From: Flavobacterium akiainvivens
GTDB taxonomy: Bacteria > Bacteroidota > Bacteroidia > Flavobacteriales > Flavobacteriaceae
Assembly (NCBI RefSeq): GCF_001278115.1
Contig: NZ_LIYD01000005.1
Span: 3,616,928-3,680,927 of the forward strand
Length of the DNA: 64,000 nucleotides
Direction: 5' to 3'
Below, piece by piece: positions 8,983-16,395 of the stretch. Position 1 is the stretch's first letter; each line of letters begins with the position of its first letter. The position numbers and the translations under genes were made by a program. The notes under the pieces were generated by a model that made no database searches, was not told where the DNA came from, and saw nothing but the letters and a program-made list of their open reading frames with translations.

Positions 8983-9555
8983 CCTCGCCAACTCATGGCG
9001 CACACGGCTCAGGCTTTCGGTAGTAATGCCCAGGTAAGAAGCCAGGTGGTAGTTTTTTATGTGCTGCTCAATATCGGGATATGATTTTATAAAGCGCAGG
9101 TATTTTTCTTCGGCGGTAAGGGCCAGGTCGGCCAGTATGCGTTTCTGGAAACTGGCAAAAAACCGTTCCATCTTAACCCTGAAGAAGCTTTCAATCTGCG
9201 GTACCTGTGTATACAGTTGCTCCATGCTGTCCCTGGATATTTTATATACAACCGCATCTTTAACACAGTCAATATAAAACATCGATTCGCCACCGGTAAA
9301 AAAGGCTGTGTAGTCGCTTATCCACCAGTCAGTAACCGCAAATTGCAGGGTATATTCCTTACCGGCAGGGGTAATGTGGTAGGTGCGCAGGCAGCCGCTA
9401 AGCACAAAATACTGGTGGGTAACAGGTTGTCCGGGTGTAAGCAGTACATCGCCCTTTTTAGGGAAAAGCTCCTCAAATTTTTCTTCAGCCAGGTCTTTTT
9501 CCTTTTCAGAAAAATCAAGGCCCTTAAAAATATCGCATGCGGTACATTTTTGCAT
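8977..9555 (-). CDS. Crp/Fnr family transcriptional regulator
   Basis: A 192-residue cytoplasmic DNA-binding protein. Residues about 25-120 form a cyclic-nucleotide-binding-type beta-roll (including GDVLLTPGQPVTHQYFVLSG), followed by a long dimerisation helix rich in phenylalanine. The C-terminal helix-turn-helix ends with HLASYLGITTESLSRVRHEL. Cysteines occur near the N-terminus (Cys4 and Cys7), but the Fnr-type four-cysteine cluster pattern is not evident, so oxygen sensing cannot be claimed. Family knowledge: Bacteroidota have many such short Crp/Fnr proteins with unknown effectors. It is convergent with the GH92 gene. Target genes are unknown. Confidence 0.9.
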   Translation of the reverse strand: MQKCTACDIFKGLDFSEKEKDLAEEKFEELFPKKGDVLLTPGQPVTHQYFVLSGCLRTYHITPAGKEYTLQFAVTDWWISDYTAFFTGGESMFYIDCVKDAVVYKISRDSMEQLYTQVPQIESFFRVKMERFFASFQKRILADLALTAEEKYLRFIKSYPDIEQHIKNYHLASYLGITTESLSRVRHELARR

Positions 9556-9603
9556 ATCAGCCGGTTATGGGTGGTTTACGGCAAATATACAGTTTTTTAA
9601 AGC

Positions 9604-10329
9604 TTACAGGATGTAAAATATAAGCCCCAGCTTTATGGGGTATATCTTTATTTTTTCATCACCAATATACGCATTGTCATACAGTGGGGTAAAGCCGTAG
9701 TAGGCATAAAAATTCCAGGTATTATACCCTGCTGATATATAAGCGCCATATTGCACCTTGTTCATATTATCGTCATGGCGCACCTTAACCTGGTCACCGC
9801 CTTCTGGTTCATACTGGGCTTTATCATACACCAGGTAACTCAGTTTAAAACCCGCATACACCCTCCAGAACTGGTGGCTTATAGAGTCGCTGTTGCGCCA
9901 GCGCAGTTCCAGCGGCACCTCAAGGTAATGCAGTACCAGTTTGTTAAGCTCATAATCGCCTTTGGGCACAATACTGTAATTGCTTTTGGTACCATCGTGG
10001 GTAACGGCAAGGTTGTGTTTAATATTGTTATAGCTATAGCCAAAACCCAGCGCTATAGAGTGGTTGCGGCGCTTGTTAAGTGGCATATCGCGCAAAAAGC
10101 CCACACCCAGCCCGGTTGAAAAGGAGTATTGCGAATAGCCATCGGGCAGGCCGGCCATAAGGTTGTAGTTTATGGTAGCATAAAACTGGTCTTCGCGGTA
10201 GTAGGGGTCGGCAAAAGGGGCAACGCTGTCTTTTTCTATGGCAACCGTATCGCGTTTTACAGGCTCTAAAACCTGTGCAAAAGCCACAGAGGTAAGTAAC
10301 AAAAAAGCAAGGGTATAAATGCGCTGCAT
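9604..10329 (-). CDS. outer-membrane beta-barrel protein
   Basis: A 241-residue protein with signal peptide MQRIYTLAFLLLTSVAFAQ. The mature part is made of alternating amphipathic strands rich in Tyr and Phe (for example YATINYNLMAGLPDGYSQYS) and ends in an aromatic/hydrophobic strand (IYPIKLGLIFYIL), the usual signature of a small outer-membrane barrel of the PorT/OMP_b-brl type. No catalytic motif is visible. It lies 48 bases upstream of crp/fnr on the same strand and could be co-transcribed with it. The exact function is unknown; PorT-like T9SS components have a similar fold, but sequence alone does not identify this protein as PorT. Confidence 0.75.
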   Translation of the reverse strand: MQRIYTLAFLLLTSVAFAQVLEPVKRDTVAIEKDSVAPFADPYYREDQFYATINYNLMAGLPDGYSQYSFSTGLGVGFLRDMPLNKRRNHSIALGFGYSYNNIKHNLAVTHDGTKSNYSIVPKGDYELNKLVLHYLEVPLELRWRNSDSISHQFWRVYAGFKLSYLVYDKAQYEPEGGDQVKVRHDDNMNKVQYGAYISAGYNTWNFYAYYGFTPLYDNAYIGDEKIKIYPIKLGLIFYIL

Positions 10330-10657
10330 GGTAACAATATGGATTTATACAAAGATGCAACTAAATTTCCAAAAAACACTGTTAAAGCCACGAATGGCAA
10401 TAGCAGCAATTTCGCAACATTTTTCAGGTCCTGTCTTTGCGAGCGGAGCTTGCGGAGCGCGGCAATCTTTAAAAATTACCGGGCGGGATTGCTTCGTTCT
10501 TTAACAAATACAGAGCCAGATAAACACAGGCTAAATCACTATCAGCCCTGCATTCACTCAGCAGCTAAGAGGCTAAGCAGCTAAGAAGCTTAAAGACAAA
10601 AAAATAGCTGCCCGTCCCCGGGCAGCCTTTCCAAAAACATCTATTCTAAAATTAAAA
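10330..10657. repeat. 328-base gene-free region with dispersed repeats and the pckA terminator
   Basis: It holds a GCGAGCGGAG / GCAATCTTT word pair (about 10437-10470) that resembles the CATTGCGAGG / AAGCAATCTTT element at about 51294-51322. A five-unit period-8 array lies at 10557-10596 (consensus CTAAGAAG), followed by the pckA terminator. No coding signal was accepted. Confidence 0.65.
10597..10627 (-). terminator. intrinsic terminator of pckA
   Basis: On the minus strand a GCTGCCC / GGGCAGC stem (10620-10626 with 10607-10613) is followed by a T-rich run, about 30 bases after the pckA stop codon. Confidence 0.8.
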
Positions 10658-12262
10658 TTATGCAAGCGGTCCGCCCGCAATAATTTCGTTATTTGAGAAC
10701 GCCTCAAATTTAGCAAAATTATTTCTGAATTTGCCGGCTAATTCCCGTGCATTTTTGTCATAATCTTCTGTATTTGCCCATGTTTCGCGCGGGTTTAGCA
10801 CCGCATCGGGCACATTAGGGCAGCTTTGCGGTGTTGCCAGGCCAAAAACTGGGTCGGTTTTATACTCCACGCCTGTCAGCCAGCCGTTTAGTGCCGCGGT
10901 AATCATGCTGCGGGTGTAGCTAAGCTTCATGCGGCTGCCGGTACCATACGGCCCGCCTGTCCAGCCGGTATTTATAAGCCATACGTTAACGCCTGCTTCC
11001 TTCATTTTAGTGCTTAGCATCTCGGCATACACGGTAGGGTTAAGCGGCATAAACGGAGCCCCAAAGCATGCCGAGAAATTAGGCTGCGGCTCTTTAACGC
11101 CCAGCTCTGTGCCCGCTACCTTGGCCGTATAGCCCGATATAAACCAGTAAGCAGCCTGCCCCGGTGTAAGTTTAGAGATAGGGGGGAGTATACCAAACGA
11201 ATCGGCGCTAAGGAAAAATATATTTTTAGGGTTGTGCCCTATGCTGCCGGGCTGTATGTTGTTAATGTGGGTAATAGGGTAGCTCACGCGGGTGTTTGGC
11301 GTAATGCTCACATCGGTATAGTCTACGGCGTTAGTACCCTCTTTAAAGATAACATTCTCCAGCAGGGCACCTTTCTTCACCGCACGGAAAATATCAGGCT
11401 CGTTTTCTTCGGTAAGGTTAACCACCTTTGCATAGCAACCGCCTTCAAAGTTAAACACGGTGTTTTCATGCGTCCAGCCGTGCTCGTCATCGCCTATAAG
11501 GTGGCGGTTAGGGTCGGCGCTAAGTGTAGTCTTGCCCGTACCCGAAAGGCCAAAGAAAATAGCCGTATCGCCCTCTTCGCCCACGTTAGCACTACAGTGC
11601 ATGGGCAGGGTGTCTTTAAATACAGGCAGTATAAAGTTAAGCGCACTAAAAATGCCCTTTTTCATTTCGCCGGTATAGCCCGTGCCGCCCACAAGGGCAA
11701 TTTTGCGTGTAAAGTTAAGTATGGCAAAGTTAGGGCTGCGGGTACCGTCTACTTCAGGGTTTGCCTCAAAGCCCGGTGCGCACACCACATGCCAGTCGGC
11801 CGTAAAGGTGTCCAGCTCCTCTTCGGTAGGGCGCATAAACATATTATAGCAAAACAGGTTGCTCCACGGTGTTTCGGTAACACAGCGCACGTTAAGGCGG
11901 TAGTTGGTATCGGCACACACATAGCTGTCGCGCACATATACCTCGCCCTTTTTGTCAAGGTAAGCCATTACCTTGTCATACAGTGCATCAAACTTAGCAG
12001 GCTCAAACGGAATGTTTACTTTTCCCCACCACACCAGGCTCTCGGTAATGCTGTCTTTCACAATAAAGCGGTCTTCGGGCGCGCGGCCTGTAAATTCGCC
12101 GGTATTTATTGCCAGTGCACCGGTAGCGGTTTCTACACCCTCACCGTTTTCAATCGTAATATCATGAAGCTCCTGCGGAGACAGCTGATACTTAACCATC
12201 GCATTTGAAATTCCGATCCCGTCTAACGCAATCGTTTTCGTAAAAAGGCCGTAATTATCCAT
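10658..12262 (-). CDS. pckA: phosphoenolpyruvate carboxykinase (ATP)
   Basis: A cytoplasmic enzyme that converts oxaloacetate and ATP to phosphoenolpyruvate, CO2 and ADP, the entry step of gluconeogenesis. The start is the ATG at 12262 (MDNYGLFTK), giving 534 residues, the usual length for the ATP-dependent family. The kinase P-loop GLSGTGKTTLSADP and the metal-binding GDDEHGW directly after it are present, as are the substrate-site stretch TGRAPEDRF and YFLSAD-like motifs. Convergent and divergent neighbours give no operon. A -7 element TATCTTTG (12296-12303, minus strand) lies about 34 bases upstream of the start. A well-formed terminator follows. Confidence 0.97.
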   Translation of the reverse strand: MDNYGLFTKTIALDGIGISNAMVKYQLSPQELHDITIENGEGVETATGALAINTGEFTGRAPEDRFIVKDSITESLVWWGKVNIPFEPAKFDALYDKVMAYLDKKGEVYVRDSYVCADTNYRLNVRCVTETPWSNLFCYNMFMRPTEEELDTFTADWHVVCAPGFEANPEVDGTRSPNFAILNFTRKIALVGGTGYTGEMKKGIFSALNFILPVFKDTLPMHCSANVGEEGDTAIFFGLSGTGKTTLSADPNRHLIGDDEHGWTHENTVFNFEGGCYAKVVNLTEENEPDIFRAVKKGALLENVIFKEGTNAVDYTDVSITPNTRVSYPITHINNIQPGSIGHNPKNIFFLSADSFGILPPISKLTPGQAAYWFISGYTAKVAGTELGVKEPQPNFSACFGAPFMPLNPTVYAEMLSTKMKEAGVNVWLINTGWTGGPYGTGSRMKLSYTRSMITAALNGWLTGVEYKTDPVFGLATPQSCPNVPDAVLNPRETWANTEDYDKNARELAGKFRNNFAKFEAFSNNEIIAGGPLA

Positions 12263-12295
12263 AAATTTGGGTTGTGTTTGGGTTGTGTAACGCCG

Positions 12296-12303
12296 CAAAG
12301 ATA
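12296..12303 (-). promoter_or_regulatory. putative -7 element of the pckA promoter
   Basis: TATCTTTG on the minus strand fits the Bacteroidota consensus TAnnTTTG. A clear TTTG -33 element at 19-20 bases upstream is not visible, so this is tentative. The leader would be about 25-30 bases. Confidence 0.45.
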
Positions 12304-12340
12304 TGAATATTACGTTTGTAAATGAAAATTTACGATTAAA

Positions 12341-12727
12341 TTATTGTTTTCGTTTAAGAATGTTTAAAAATAGCACTACCCAGGCAAGTATTAATAACAA
12401 TCCTCCAATTGGGGTAATCCACCCGAAAGGCTTAAAATCAAAGGGTAATTTGCTGTTTAAGGCCAAAAGGTAAATAGAAACCGAAAAGAACACCACACCC
12501 ACAACGGTAAGCCACAAAATGGCTTTTTTTGTTTTTTCTGCTATAAAAGAAGTGTTGCCAATAAAAAGTAAAAACAGCGCGTGGTACACCTGGTACTTAA
12601 CACCGGTTTCAAATGTGGCAACGTCTTTTGCTTCAACAATTTTTTGCAGGCCGTGTGCACCAAATGCGCCTAATATAATGCCTGTAAACCCTAAAAATGC
12701 CGCTGTGGCTATAATTTTCCTGCCCAT
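12341..12727 (-). CDS. DUF423 family membrane protein
   Basis: A small inner-membrane protein of 128 residues with four hydrophobic segments. The DUF423 signature is seen near the N-terminus: an ATAAFLGFTGIILGAFGAHG stretch followed by a conserved YQVYHALFLL segment around residue 45. Family knowledge: DUF423 proteins (YgdD in E. coli) are widespread and uncharacterised inner-membrane proteins. It is divergent from the saccharopine dehydrogenase-like gene and transcribed in the same direction as pckA, 78 bases upstream of it. Context does not indicate a function. Confidence 0.9.
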   Translation of the reverse strand: MGRKIIATAAFLGFTGIILGAFGAHGLQKIVEAKDVATFETGVKYQVYHALFLLFIGNTSFIAEKTKKAILWLTVVGVVFFSVSIYLLALNSKLPFDFKPFGWITPIGGLLLILAWVVLFLNILKRKQ

Positions 12728-12786
12728 TTTGTTTGTGTTTTTTTAGCCGCGAATTTCACAAACCAACATAAATTTTTTAATTCCTG

Positions 12787-12814
12787 AATTGGTGTGAATT
12801 CATGTAATTCGTGG
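12787..12814. repeat. period-9 AATTC-type array in the divergent intergenic region
   Basis: Three units beginning AATT with 10- and 9-base spacing (AATTCATGT, AATTCGTGG) lie in the gap between the DUF423 and saccharopine dehydrogenase-like genes. A nearby CCGCGAATTTCAC word at about 12746 is a partial inverted match. Confidence 0.5.
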
Positions 12815-12920
12815 CAAAATCTTCCTGTAAAAGTAAGCCCCAAAATTTATTTAACACCAAAAATCCTAAAATAAATATAACATTTTGCTACTTTCGTGTG
12901 ACAATTTTTCAACACAACTC

Positions 12921-14291
12921 ATGAGGAATATACTAATAATAGGCGCCGGGCGATCGGCAACTATACTGATTGACTACCTTTTAGACAAGTCTGAAAGCGA
13001 AGACCTGCACATAACCATAGGCGACCTGAGTGCCGAACTGGCCGAACGCAAAACCAAGGGGCACGCCCGTGCACGTGCCATTGCATTTGATATTTTTAAC
13101 GAAGCCCAGCGCCGGGAAGAAATAAGCCGTGCCAATGTGGTAATTTCTATGCTGCCTGCCCACCTGCACTTTGAGGTGGCTAAGGATTGTATTGCCTACA
13201 AAAAGCACATGGTTACCGCCAGCTACATAAGCCCGGCCATGCAGGAGCTTGATGCACAGGTTAAAGAAGCCGGCCTGGTGTTTATGAACGAAATTGGCCT
13301 TGACCCCGGCGTAGACCACATGAGCGCCATGAAGGTGCTGGACGAAATTCGCGATAAAGGCGGCAAAATACTGCTGTTTGAATCGTTTTGTGGCGGGCTT
13401 GTAGCCCCTGAGAGCGATAACAACCTGTGGAACTACAAGTTTACCTGGAACCCGCGCAACGTGGTGCTGGCAGGGCAGGGCGGGGCTGCCAAGTTTATTC
13501 AGGAGGGTACGTACAAGTATATTCCGTATAACAAACTATTTCGCCGTACCGAGTTTATGGAAGTAGAGGGCTACGGCCGTTTTGAGGGCTATGCCAACCG
13601 CGATTCGCTTAAGTACCGCAGCGTGTATGGCCTTGACGATGCGCTTACCCTGTATCGCGGCACCCTGCGCCGTGTGGGCTACAGCCGTTCGTGGAATATG
13701 TTTATACAGCTGGGCATGACCGATGATACCTACATTATGGAAAACAGCGAAACCATGAGCTACCGCGAGTTTACAAATTCGTTTTTGCCCTACCACCCAA
13801 CCGATTCGGTTGAACTGAAGCTGCGCCACAACCTTAAGATAGACCAGGATGATATTCAGTGGGATAAGCTGGTGGAACTCGACCTGTTTAACCCCAACAA
13901 AATTATAGGCCTGCGCAATGCCACGCCTGCACAGATACTGGAAAAGATACTAAGCGATAAATGGACACTTAACGCCCATGATAAAGACATGATTGTAATG
14001 TACCACAAGTTTGGCTATGAGCTAAACGGTAGCAAACACCAGGTAGACAGCACCATGGTGTGCATAGGCCAGGACCAAACCTACACGGCTATGGCTAAAA
14101 CCGTAGGCCTGCCTGTGGCCATTGCCGCCCTGCAGATACTTAACGGCAACATTACCACCCCGGGCGTACAGCTGCCCATAAACCGCGAGGTGTACACGCC
14201 TATACTTAAAGAGCTGGAGGAGTTTGGCATTATCTTTAACGAAAAACACGTGCCGTATATGGGCTATAACCCGTATAATGTGGCGGGGTAA
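12921..14291 (+). CDS. saccharopine dehydrogenase family protein
   Basis: A 456-residue NAD(P)-dependent oxidoreductase of the saccharopine reductase type. The start is the ATG at 12921 (MRNILIIGAGRSATI), so the Rossmann motif GAGRSA sits at residues 7-12; the upstream in-frame start adds a non-conserved extension. The core contains NEIGLDPGVDHMSAM, typical of this family, and the large C-terminal domain with PxxxxHPTDSVEL-like sequence. Family knowledge: such enzymes interconvert saccharopine with glutamate and aminoadipate semialdehyde in lysine metabolism, but many bacterial members act on other imino acids. No lysine genes are adjacent, so the substrate is unproven. Confidence 0.88.
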   Translation: MRNILIIGAGRSATILIDYLLDKSESEDLHITIGDLSAELAERKTKGHARARAIAFDIFNEAQRREEISRANVVISMLPAHLHFEVAKDCIAYKKHMVTASYISPAMQELDAQVKEAGLVFMNEIGLDPGVDHMSAMKVLDEIRDKGGKILLFESFCGGLVAPESDNNLWNYKFTWNPRNVVLAGQGGAAKFIQEGTYKYIPYNKLFRRTEFMEVEGYGRFEGYANRDSLKYRSVYGLDDALTLYRGTLRRVGYSRSWNMFIQLGMTDDTYIMENSETMSYREFTNSFLPYHPTDSVELKLRHNLKIDQDDIQWDKLVELDLFNPNKIIGLRNATPAQILEKILSDKWTLNAHDKDMIVMYHKFGYELNGSKHQVDSTMVCIGQDQTYTAMAKTVGLPVAIAALQILNGNITTPGVQLPINREVYTPILKELEEFGIIFNEKHVPYMGYNPYNVAG

Positions 14292-14298
14292 CCATTTA

Positions 14299-14326
14299 AG
14301 ATTTCAGATTGTAGATTTCAGATTTA
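14299..14326 (+). repeat. period-7 tandem array after the saccharopine dehydrogenase-like gene
   Basis: Four units, consensus AGATTTC, begin 8 bases after the stop codon. It is the sister of the 4819-4853 array and shares the trailing word GCTTCACTCA. Confidence 0.7.
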
Positions 14327-14356
14327 AAACAGCTTCACTCATAGCTGTAAACCATA

Positions 14357-14392
14357 AAATCCGGGGCGGCCAGTAGGTTGCCCCGGATTTTT
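14357..14392 (+). terminator. intrinsic terminator
   Basis: A stem of AAATCCGGGGC and GCCCCGGATTT type arms with a short loop is followed by T residues, about 65 bases after the saccharopine dehydrogenase-like gene. Confidence 0.75.
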
Positions 14393-14403
14393 TATTGCTT
14401 TTG

Positions 14404-14641
14404 CTTAGTAGCTAAGAGGCTCAGTCGCTAAGCAGCTTTTCTTACCCCACATCAATTTTAAGGAACGGCAAATACCCCAACTTTGTCTTGTTCTTTGAGC
14501 TCAAAACCTAAATACCTAAGCGCCTCAGTACCTTAGCATCTTTCTTATCCTACATCAATTTTTAAGAAGGTAAAGCAACGGAACTTTGTCCTGTACTTAA
14601 AACTAAGCGCCTAAGAACCTCAGTATCTAAGAACCTTTTAA
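14404..14641 (+). repeat. composite of three period-8 arrays separated by two copies of a spacer
   Basis: Period-8 arrays of the type CCTAAGAA lie at 14404-14435, 14507-14546 and 14602-14641. Between them lie two diverged copies of a spacer of about 65 bases that contain CATCAATTTT and AACTTTGTC words. This fills most of the 363-base gap 14292-14654 upstream of the monooxygenase-fold gene. The last array ends 13 bases before that start codon. Confidence 0.75.
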
Positions 14642-14654
14642 AAAACATACAATC

Positions 14655-14945
14655 ATGGAACGCGAACTAATAGTTAAATGGATTATCAAGGAAGATAAAA
14701 CACCACTGGTACTAACCCTGCTGGCCGAAATGGCTGCCAAAAGCCAGGCCGAACCCGGCAACCTGCTGTATGCGGCTTACCAAAGCGAAACCAGCCCTAA
14801 CGAAATTATACTGCACGAGCGCTATGCCAGTGAAGCGGCCCTCGAAGCCCACAAAAACTCAGTGTATTACCAAAGCATAGTGGCGGAAAAAATCATACCG
14901 CACCTGCTTACAAGGGAGCTGGTTTTTGTAAAGAAGATACTGTAA
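14655..14945 (+). CDS. antibiotic biosynthesis monooxygenase (ABM/YgiN-like) fold protein
   Basis: A 96-residue cytoplasmic protein with the dimeric alpha+beta barrel layout of the ABM family: an N-terminal strand (RELIVKWIIKEDK), a helix with SQAEPGNLLY, the strand ...NEIILHERYASEAALEAH, then HKNSVYYQSI and a final strand ELVFVKKIL. Family knowledge: YgiN-like proteins act as quinol monooxygenases or heme-related enzymes, but many small members are uncharacterised. It is followed after 114 bases by the DJ-1/PfpI gene on the same strand, and both would fit a role in handling reactive quinones or aldehydes; that link is inference. Confidence 0.82.
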   Translation: MERELIVKWIIKEDKTPLVLTLLAEMAAKSQAEPGNLLYAAYQSETSPNEIILHERYASEAALEAHKNSVYYQSIVAEKIIPHLLTRELVFVKKIL

Positions 14946-14952
14946 TCCTTAT

Positions 14953-15010
14953 CCCCTGGCTGAAGCCAGGGGCAAATCATCCGGATAAAGCCAGGGACAA
15001 ATCATCCGGA
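14953..15010. repeat. hairpin element of the CCGGCTTTAGCCGG / AAATCATCC family
   Basis: Perfect 9-base arms (14953-14961 and 14964-14972) are followed by two copies of CAAATCATCCGG. The same element, in either orientation, occurs at about 62998-63060 and 63790-63850, where GGATGATTTGCC precedes a CCCCGGCTTTAGCCGGGG hairpin. It is a dispersed REP-like family. Confidence 0.75.
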
Positions 15011-15014
15011 AGCT

Positions 15015-15042
15015 CCCAACAACCATCAACTAACAACCATAA
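15015..15042 (+). repeat. period-7 tandem array upstream of the DJ-1/PfpI gene
   Basis: Four 7-base units of the type ACCATCA end 18 bases before the start codon of the next gene. Confidence 0.6.
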
Positions 15043-15059
15043 TTTAAAAATTAAACGTC

Positions 15060-15728
15060 ATGAAAAAAGTTTTGATCATTGTTTCGAATGCCAATACCAT
15101 TGGCCCAAACAACAGGAGGACAGGTACTTTTTTACCTGAAGTGGCACACCCTTATGCAGAATTTGCCCGCGCAGGCTACCAGATTGACTTTGCAAGCCTT
15201 ACCGGCGATACCCCTTACCTTGATGCCCTTAACCTTGCGTCTGACCCTGATAACCTTGATTTTCTTACCGGTAAAGGCTGGGAAGATATGCAAAAAGCCC
15301 GCAAGCTTAGCGATGTAGATGTTACCGGCTATGATGCCACTTTTGTACCCGGAGGCCTTGCCCCAATGGTAGACATGCCCGAAGACCCGCTGCTGAAACA
15401 GGTTATTAAAGAAACCTATGAGCGCGGTGCTGTAGTGGGTGCTGTGTGTCACGGGCCGGTATCGTTCCTTAATGTAAAACTGAGCGATGGCAGCTATATA
15501 CTAAACGGCAAAAACATAGCATCGTTTACCAATGAGGAAGAAGATAACTATGCCGCTGATGATGTACCGTTCAGGCTTGAAACCGCACTTGTAGAGCAGG
15601 GTGCTATTTTTCACGCAGCTGAACCCTGGAGTGCTAACAGCATTGCCGACGGCCGCATTGTAACGGGCCAAAACCCCGCATCTGCAAAAGGTGTTGCCGA
15701 AAAAATGATTGCCGTGCTTGAGGCTTAA
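15060..15728 (+). CDS. type 1 glutamine amidotransferase domain (DJ-1/PfpI family) protein
   Basis: A 222-residue cytoplasmic protein of the DJ-1/PfpI/Hsp31 superfamily. The nucleophile elbow with the reactive cysteine is GAVCHGPVSFLN (about residues 126-137), preceded by FVPGGLAPMVDMPED, the loop that carries the conserved Gly pair and acidic residue. Family knowledge: members work as glyoxalase III-type hydratases, chaperones or peptidases; the Cys-His pair here fits the Hsp31/glyoxalase-like subgroup, but the specific activity is not certain. The gene ends in a strong terminator shared with the convergent membrane-protein gene. It may be co-transcribed with the upstream ABM gene. Confidence 0.9.
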   Translation: MKKVLIIVSNANTIGPNNRRTGTFLPEVAHPYAEFARAGYQIDFASLTGDTPYLDALNLASDPDNLDFLTGKGWEDMQKARKLSDVDVTGYDATFVPGGLAPMVDMPEDPLLKQVIKETYERGAVVGAVCHGPVSFLNVKLSDGSYILNGKNIASFTNEEEDNYAADDVPFRLETALVEQGAIFHAAEPWSANSIADGRIVTGQNPASAKGVAEKMIAVLEA

Positions 15729-15742
15729 TCAAGTCGCCTTGT

Positions 15743-15779
15743 AAAAACAAAATCCCGCTCATGGCGGGATTTTGTTTTT
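15743..15779. terminator. bidirectional terminator with perfect 16-base arms
   Basis: Arms 15743-15758 and 15764-15779 are perfectly complementary with a 5-base loop. Flanking A and T runs allow termination in both directions. The right arm overlaps the stop codon of the convergent gene. Confidence 0.9.
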
Positions 15780-16389
15780 ACTTCAGCAGCCATAAAAACC
15801 ACAGGCCTATTTGCGGCACGGCACCCAGTAGCGTGCCCAGCATTAGTTCGCCGCTGGTATGTGCCTTAGCCTGCAGCCTTGACGATGCCACAAAACCGCA
15901 GCAAATTACCATAACGGCAATAAGGTATATAAAGCGTATGTTGTAGTAAGCCGATATGCTTATTAAAAACAGCGTGAGCGATGCCACACCCATCATGTGC
16001 AGGCTGGCTTTTTGCCCGCCCAGCACAAATGCAAGGGCGGCCACGTTGCTCATTAATATGCCTATAAAGTAATAATACAGCTCAGGCAGGGGCACGCCCC
16101 TAAGGCTGTATTGTGTAAGCATAAGCAGCAGCAGGGCATACAGTGCAAGGGGCAATTTACGTTCCCTGCGGTCGAGTATCATTTTAGATTTTAGCCTGCC
16201 GAGTGAGCGCAGCAGGTAAAAAAGGCTTATGGGCAGCAGCACCGTTAGTATAAGCACCTGTACAAACACCAGGTACACCTCCGGGCCGTTAAAGTAGTTC
16301 CACGTTACAACAAAGTAAAACAGCGTGGCATATACAGGTATAAGCAGCGGGTGAAAAATATAACTAAACGAACGGATAAAGGCTGCCAT
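15778..16389 (-). CDS. PAP2-like integral membrane protein
   Basis: A 203-residue polytopic protein with about six hydrophobic segments. The ATG at 16389 was preferred over a GTG two codons upstream. The segment ASSRLQAKAHTSGELMLG near residues 167-184 resembles the last phosphatase motif of PAP2 enzymes (SR...H...G), but the full set of catalytic residues is not present, and the KxxxxxxRP motif is weak (KSKMILDRRERKLP). It could be a degenerate lipid phosphatase or an unrelated membrane protein. It directly follows rpoN by 6 bases and so is probably its operon partner. Certainty about the membrane location is high and about function low. Confidence 0.7.
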   Translation of the reverse strand: MAAFIRSFSYIFHPLLIPVYATLFYFVVTWNYFNGPEVYLVFVQVLILTVLLPISLFYLLRSLGRLKSKMILDRRERKLPLALYALLLLMLTQYSLRGVPLPELYYYFIGILMSNVAALAFVLGGQKASLHMMGVASLTLFLISISAYYNIRFIYLIAVMVICCGFVASSRLQAKAHTSGELMLGTLLGAVPQIGLWFLWLLK

Positions 16390-16395
16390 GGGCAC

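Noticed and set aside
11234..12208. A 324-codon plus-strand frame opposite pckA
   Set aside because: The pckA protein on the other strand is complete with all motifs; the antisense frame shows no recognisable domain.
14404..14641. Possible CRISPR array
   Set aside because: Repeats are only 8 bases, units adjoin each other without unique spacers of 25-40 bases, and no cas gene is present.
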